From an uncultured Flaviramulus sp. (GTDB lineage Bacteria > Bacteroidota > Bacteroidia > Flavobacteriales > Flavobacteriaceae): 64,000 nucleotides of DNA. The notes beneath the pieces are model-generated. The model did no database searches and was not told where the DNA came from. It worked only from the letters and a program-made list of their open reading frames with translations. The DNA lies in NCBI GenBank assembly GCA_947495125.1, contig CANLXL010000007.1, positions 1 to 64,000 of the forward strand. Reading direction: 5' to 3'. Numbering within the stretch: the first letter of the stretch is position 1; the number at the start of each line of letters is the position of its first letter. A program made the translations under genes and the position numbers. This document shows positions 61,538-64,000 of this stretch, piece after piece.

Positions 61538-62923
61538 ATGAAAAAAACACTGTTTCTTATTTTTATAGTGCTTTGTTTGGTAAACGGCGGCTTTGCACAA
61601 GAACGTTTTACAGTTCAAAATGCTAAAAGTTCGGATAAGATACCTTTTAAATTTATTAATAATTTGGTCATCATTCCTGTTGAGGTCAATGGTGTTGAAC
61701 TTTCTTTTTTATTAGATACGGGAGTTAGCAAACCTATCATTTTTAATTTCTTAAATGTATCTGATACTTTAAAAATTAAAGACACCGAAACTATTTTTTT
61801 AAGAGGCCTGGGAGAAGGAGAACCTGTTGAAGCCTTAAAGTCAAGGAATAATGTTTTTAAAATTGGCGATGCCGTTAAATTTAAACAAGATTTATTTGCG
61901 GTGTTTGATGCGAACCTGAATTTTGGTCCGAGATTAGGTGTCCCTGTTCATGGTATATTAGGCTTTGATTTGTTTAGAGATCTGATTGTGGAAATAAATT
62001 ACTCAAATAAGTATATAAAGCTTACAGAACCGTCAGTTTTTAGGTATAAAGACTGTAAAAAATGTGAAAGATTTAATTTGGAGTTTTACAATAACAAGCC
62101 CTATATAAGTGCACAAATTAAAATAGATACCAAGAATATACCTGTAAAGCTATTAATCGATTCCGGAGGAAGTGATGCCCTTTGGTTATTTGAGGATGAT
62201 GCGTTAGGTATAACTACTAAGAGGAAGTATTTTGAGGATTTTCTTGGTCATGGTTTAAGTGGTAGCGTTTATGGCAAACGGTCGATCATCAAAGAGCTTA
62301 GATTGAAAAGCTTTGTGTTAAAAGAAGCTAATGTTGCATTTCCGGACTCTTCATCTATAAGTTTTGCAAGGAAATTTAAGGGGCGTAATGGAAGTTTAGC
62401 TGGTAATATATTAAAGCGGTTTAATGTCATTTTTGATTATCAAAATGCCATAATAACCTTAAAAAAGAATTCACATTTTAAGGAGGAGTTCAATTATAAC
62501 AAAGCGGGTATTGAGTTGGCTCACAATGGTGTTAGGGTTGTAAGACAAAAGGATTTTATTAGTACTTACGATAATTACAGAACAACAAGTGAGAATGGCA
62601 ATGCTAATCGCAGTGGTACAAGAATAATTTTCAATCCGTCCTATAAAATGACATTAGCACCGGCCTATTCGATTGTCGAATTACGAAAAGATTCTCCGGC
62701 GGCAAAAGCAGGGTTGAAGGTTGGAGATATTGTTCTAAGTATTAATGGGAAATCTACACATACGCTTACCTTGCAGCAAATGATTTTGATGTTTTATGGT
62801 GATATAGGGAAACGAATAAAGTTAAAGGTTGAAAGACGGGGAGAGCTTATTCAAAATGGTGTGGTTTTGGCATTTAACTTTAGATTGGAGGATGTGTTTA
62901 ATGAAAAAAGCCTAAACGATTAA
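61538..62923 (+). CDS. Two-lobed retropepsin-like aspartic protease with PDZ domain
   Basis: 461 residues. Signal peptide ending GGFAQ. Two aspartic-protease lobes: FLLDTGVSKPIIF (about 65) and LLIDSGGSDALWLF (about 205), each with a D[TS]G and downstream hydrophobic-Gly signature (LGFDLFRD, NILKRFNV). A PDZ domain (about 370-450) follows, with LRKDSPAAKAGLKVGDIVLS. Two D[TS]G lobes in one chain mimic the pepsin architecture, whereas single-lobe proteins must dimerise. ATG 61538 is chosen since MKKTLFLIF begins the signal peptide; 61517 is another in-frame ATG. Confidence 0.88.
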   Translation: MKKTLFLIFIVLCLVNGGFAQERFTVQNAKSSDKIPFKFINNLVIIPVEVNGVELSFLLDTGVSKPIIFNFLNVSDTLKIKDTETIFLRGLGEGEPVEALKSRNNVFKIGDAVKFKQDLFAVFDANLNFGPRLGVPVHGILGFDLFRDLIVEINYSNKYIKLTEPSVFRYKDCKKCERFNLEFYNNKPYISAQIKIDTKNIPVKLLIDSGGSDALWLFEDDALGITTKRKYFEDFLGHGLSGSVYGKRSIIKELRLKSFVLKEANVAFPDSSSISFARKFKGRNGSLAGNILKRFNVIFDYQNAIITLKKNSHFKEEFNYNKAGIELAHNGVRVVRQKDFISTYDNYRTTSENGNANRSGTRIIFNPSYKMTLAPAYSIVELRKDSPAAKAGLKVGDIVLSINGKSTHTLTLQQMILMFYGDIGKRIKLKVERRGELIQNGVVLAFNFRLEDVFNEKSLND

Positions 62924-62932
62924 GTTTAGGCT
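62904..62932 (-). terminator. Terminator of the DUF1573 gene overlapping the protease stop codon
   Basis: Stem AGCCTAAAC / GTTTAGGCT with a six-base loop that contains the TAA of the plus-strand gene (62921-62923); T6 follows on the minus strand. The left arm is coding sequence of the protease. Confidence 0.8.
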
Positions 62933-62955
62933 CTTAAATCAAAATATATTTTTAG

Positions 62956-63381
62956 TTATTGCTGTACAATACTTCTTTCTTTCTTTTTAAGGACACTGGC
63001 TTTACTGGAATCTATAACCAAACCTTTAATTTTTAAAGCAACAGTAGGCGTTTCGGCGTTAGAAATAACGGTAATTGTTTTTCTAATAGGATTTACTCTG
63101 TTGGTATCATATTTAACCTCAATTTCTCCTGTTTTTCCTGGTAAAATCGGATCTTTAGGCTTTTTAGGGATAGTACATCCACAACTAGAGGTAACTTTAG
63201 AAATTATTAGAGGCGCATCTCCGGTGTTGGTAAACTCAAAAACGCGCACACCATTTGATCCTTTTTCAATAGTGCCATAGTCAATAGTGTCGGTTTTAAA
63301 CTCTATTTTAGCCACTTTATCCTGAGCATTAACAGAAATACTCATCAGCCCGATAAATAAAATTGTAATTAATTGTTTCAT
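62956..63381 (-). CDS. DUF1573-domain exported protein
   Basis: 141 residues. Signal peptide ending SVNAQ. One DUF1573/Ig-like domain: DYGTIEKGSNGVRVFEFTNT, then the family motif VTSSCGCTIPKKP and GEIEVKYDTNRVNPIRKTI. Such proteins are periplasmic or surface-exposed with an immunoglobulin-like fold; no enzymatic activity is established. The C-terminus is short and charged. Single gene. Confidence 0.92.
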   Translation of the reverse strand: MKQLITILFIGLMSISVNAQDKVAKIEFKTDTIDYGTIEKGSNGVRVFEFTNTGDAPLIISKVTSSCGCTIPKKPKDPILPGKTGEIEVKYDTNRVNPIRKTITVISNAETPTVALKIKGLVIDSSKASVLKKKERSIVQQ

Positions 63382-63709
63382 CTGTTCTTTATTTTAATTG
63401 TTCGTTAATTTAGTTGTCTAGAACACCACCACAATCCATCTCTTTAAGGCGGTAGGGCGTTTCATTCATTTTTATTCTAAAATCAAGTCAAACATAGGTA
63501 CTTTTTCTACAATCTACAAAATTATTAGACGTAATGCATGTATGTTAACATATTCAACTTGCTTAAATGTACCTACGACTTCGTTGTAAATATCCGCTTA
63601 AAACTATTAAAATAAGAAAAAATCACGATTATCAATCTTTAATTATAGTTTCACAGAAAAAGAAATATAAGTACTTTTGCACAGCAATGTTCAAAAACTA
63701 TTCCAAAGT
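63382..63709. other. 328-base intergenic region before valS
   Basis: No open frame with gene-like features on either strand. It must hold the DUF1573 and valS promoters. The only recognisable element is a TACTTTTG box near its right end. I see no tRNA, T-box-like stem or repeat. Confidence 0.6.
63672..63679 (+). promoter_or_regulatory. Candidate -7 box of valS
   Basis: TACTTTTG matches TAnnTTTG, 30 bases before the valS ATG. At the expected -33 distance there is TTTC rather than TTTG, so the match is partial. Confidence 0.4.
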
Positions 63710-64000
63710 ATGCAAATTCCATCAAAATATGATGCTAGTCAGGTAGAAGATAAGTGGTATGATTACTGGATGAAACACCGTTATTTTCATTCAGAACCGG
63801 ATGAAAGAGAGCCATATACTATTGTAATTCCACCCCCAAATGTTACCGGCGTATTGCATATGGGGCATATGCTTAATAATACCATTCAAGATGTATTAAT
63901 CAGGCGCGCACGTTTGCAAGGGAAAAATGCATGTTGGGTTCCCGGTACAGATCATGCGTCTATTGCTACAGAAGCTAAAGTAGTGGCCAGGTTAAAGGAA
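63710..64000 (+). CDS. valS: Valyl-tRNA synthetase (5' part, cut by window end)
   Basis: 97 codons visible from ATG 63710. The frame reads [20 protein letters not shown], then [20 protein letters not shown] with the class I HIGH-type signature (HMGH) and [15 protein letters not shown], all characteristic of ValRS. It charges tRNA-Val in the cytosol. The KMSKS motif and anticodon-binding region lie outside the window. Confidence 0.96.
   Translation, partial: MQIPSKYDASQVEDKWYDYWMKHRYFHSEPDEREPYTIVIPPPNVTGVLHMGHMLNNTIQDVLIRRARLQGKNACWVPGTDHASIATEAKVVARLKE

Overview
The window is chromosomal DNA from a member of the Flavobacteriaceae (Bacteroidota). The evidence is low GC, SusC/SusD outer-membrane uptake proteins, ECF sigma/FecR pairs, many SpII lipoproteins with short signal peptides, DUF6702 and DUF1573 proteins, a complete kynurenine catabolic cluster, and promoter-like TAnnTTTG boxes in place of a sigma70 -10. 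Genus cannot be fixed from what is visible. Most of the window is ordinary core chromosome; I see no insertion sequence, phage, integrase or CRISPR array.

Layout. 1-3.4 kb: tail of an unknown gene, a terminator and a large periplasmic Tricorn-type protease. 3.5-14.2 kb: an uptake locus (FecR, SusC, SusD and an organophosphate-type MFS permease on the minus strand, with its ECF sigma gene divergent). It is flanked by an intact 125-residue gene (next to apbE) and by a decayed relative of that gene. 14.2-21.1 kb: housekeeping genes (methyltransferase, cupin, map, HAD phosphatase, gpmI, M48 protease, tRNA-Gly, pepE). 21.2-29.0 kb: three tandem secreted proteins built from a carboxypeptidase-regulatory-like domain plus a TonB-box-like strand but no barrel, then a DUF6702 protein and two large paralogous M1 metallopeptidases. 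29.1-33.1 kb: tatA, an O-methyltransferase and a LytS/LytTR-type two-component pair.

33.1-42.8 kb is the metabolic centrepiece. Minus-strand genes kynU, a PH-like small protein, kmo, RidA, aldehyde dehydrogenase, GNAT, SDR, 3-hydroxyanthranilate dioxygenase, thioesterase and ACMS decarboxylase would take kynurenine through 3-hydroxykynurenine, 3-hydroxyanthranilate, aminocarboxymuconate semialdehyde, aminomuconate semialdehyde and 2-aminomuconate to 4-oxalocrotonate. A divergent IclR regulator faces kynU across a 158-bp spacer that carries two inverted repeats, the likely operators. A ferredoxin-like/CDGSH iron-sulfur protein follows the regulator. Tryptophan dioxygenase, formamidase and the enzymes below oxalocrotonate are not in the window.

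43-64 kb: lipoproteins, msrA, a coiled-coil protein with a cysteine-less zinc-ribbon relic, a Nif3-like protein, lpxK, a TPR hybrid histidine kinase, a GAPDH next to lipA, a GT2-ECF sigma-divergent Nramp operon, aqpZ, an ECF sigma/anti-sigma pair, murB, an aminotransferase, a two-lobed aspartic protease with PDZ, a DUF1573 protein and the start of valS.

The best candidates for something under-described are the barrel-less TonB-box modules with the M1 peptidases, the double-palindrome-controlled kynurenine operon with its unexplained passengers, the histidine kinase whose sensor resembles a dead peptidase domain, and the SusCD/OPA permease locus without any hydrolase.
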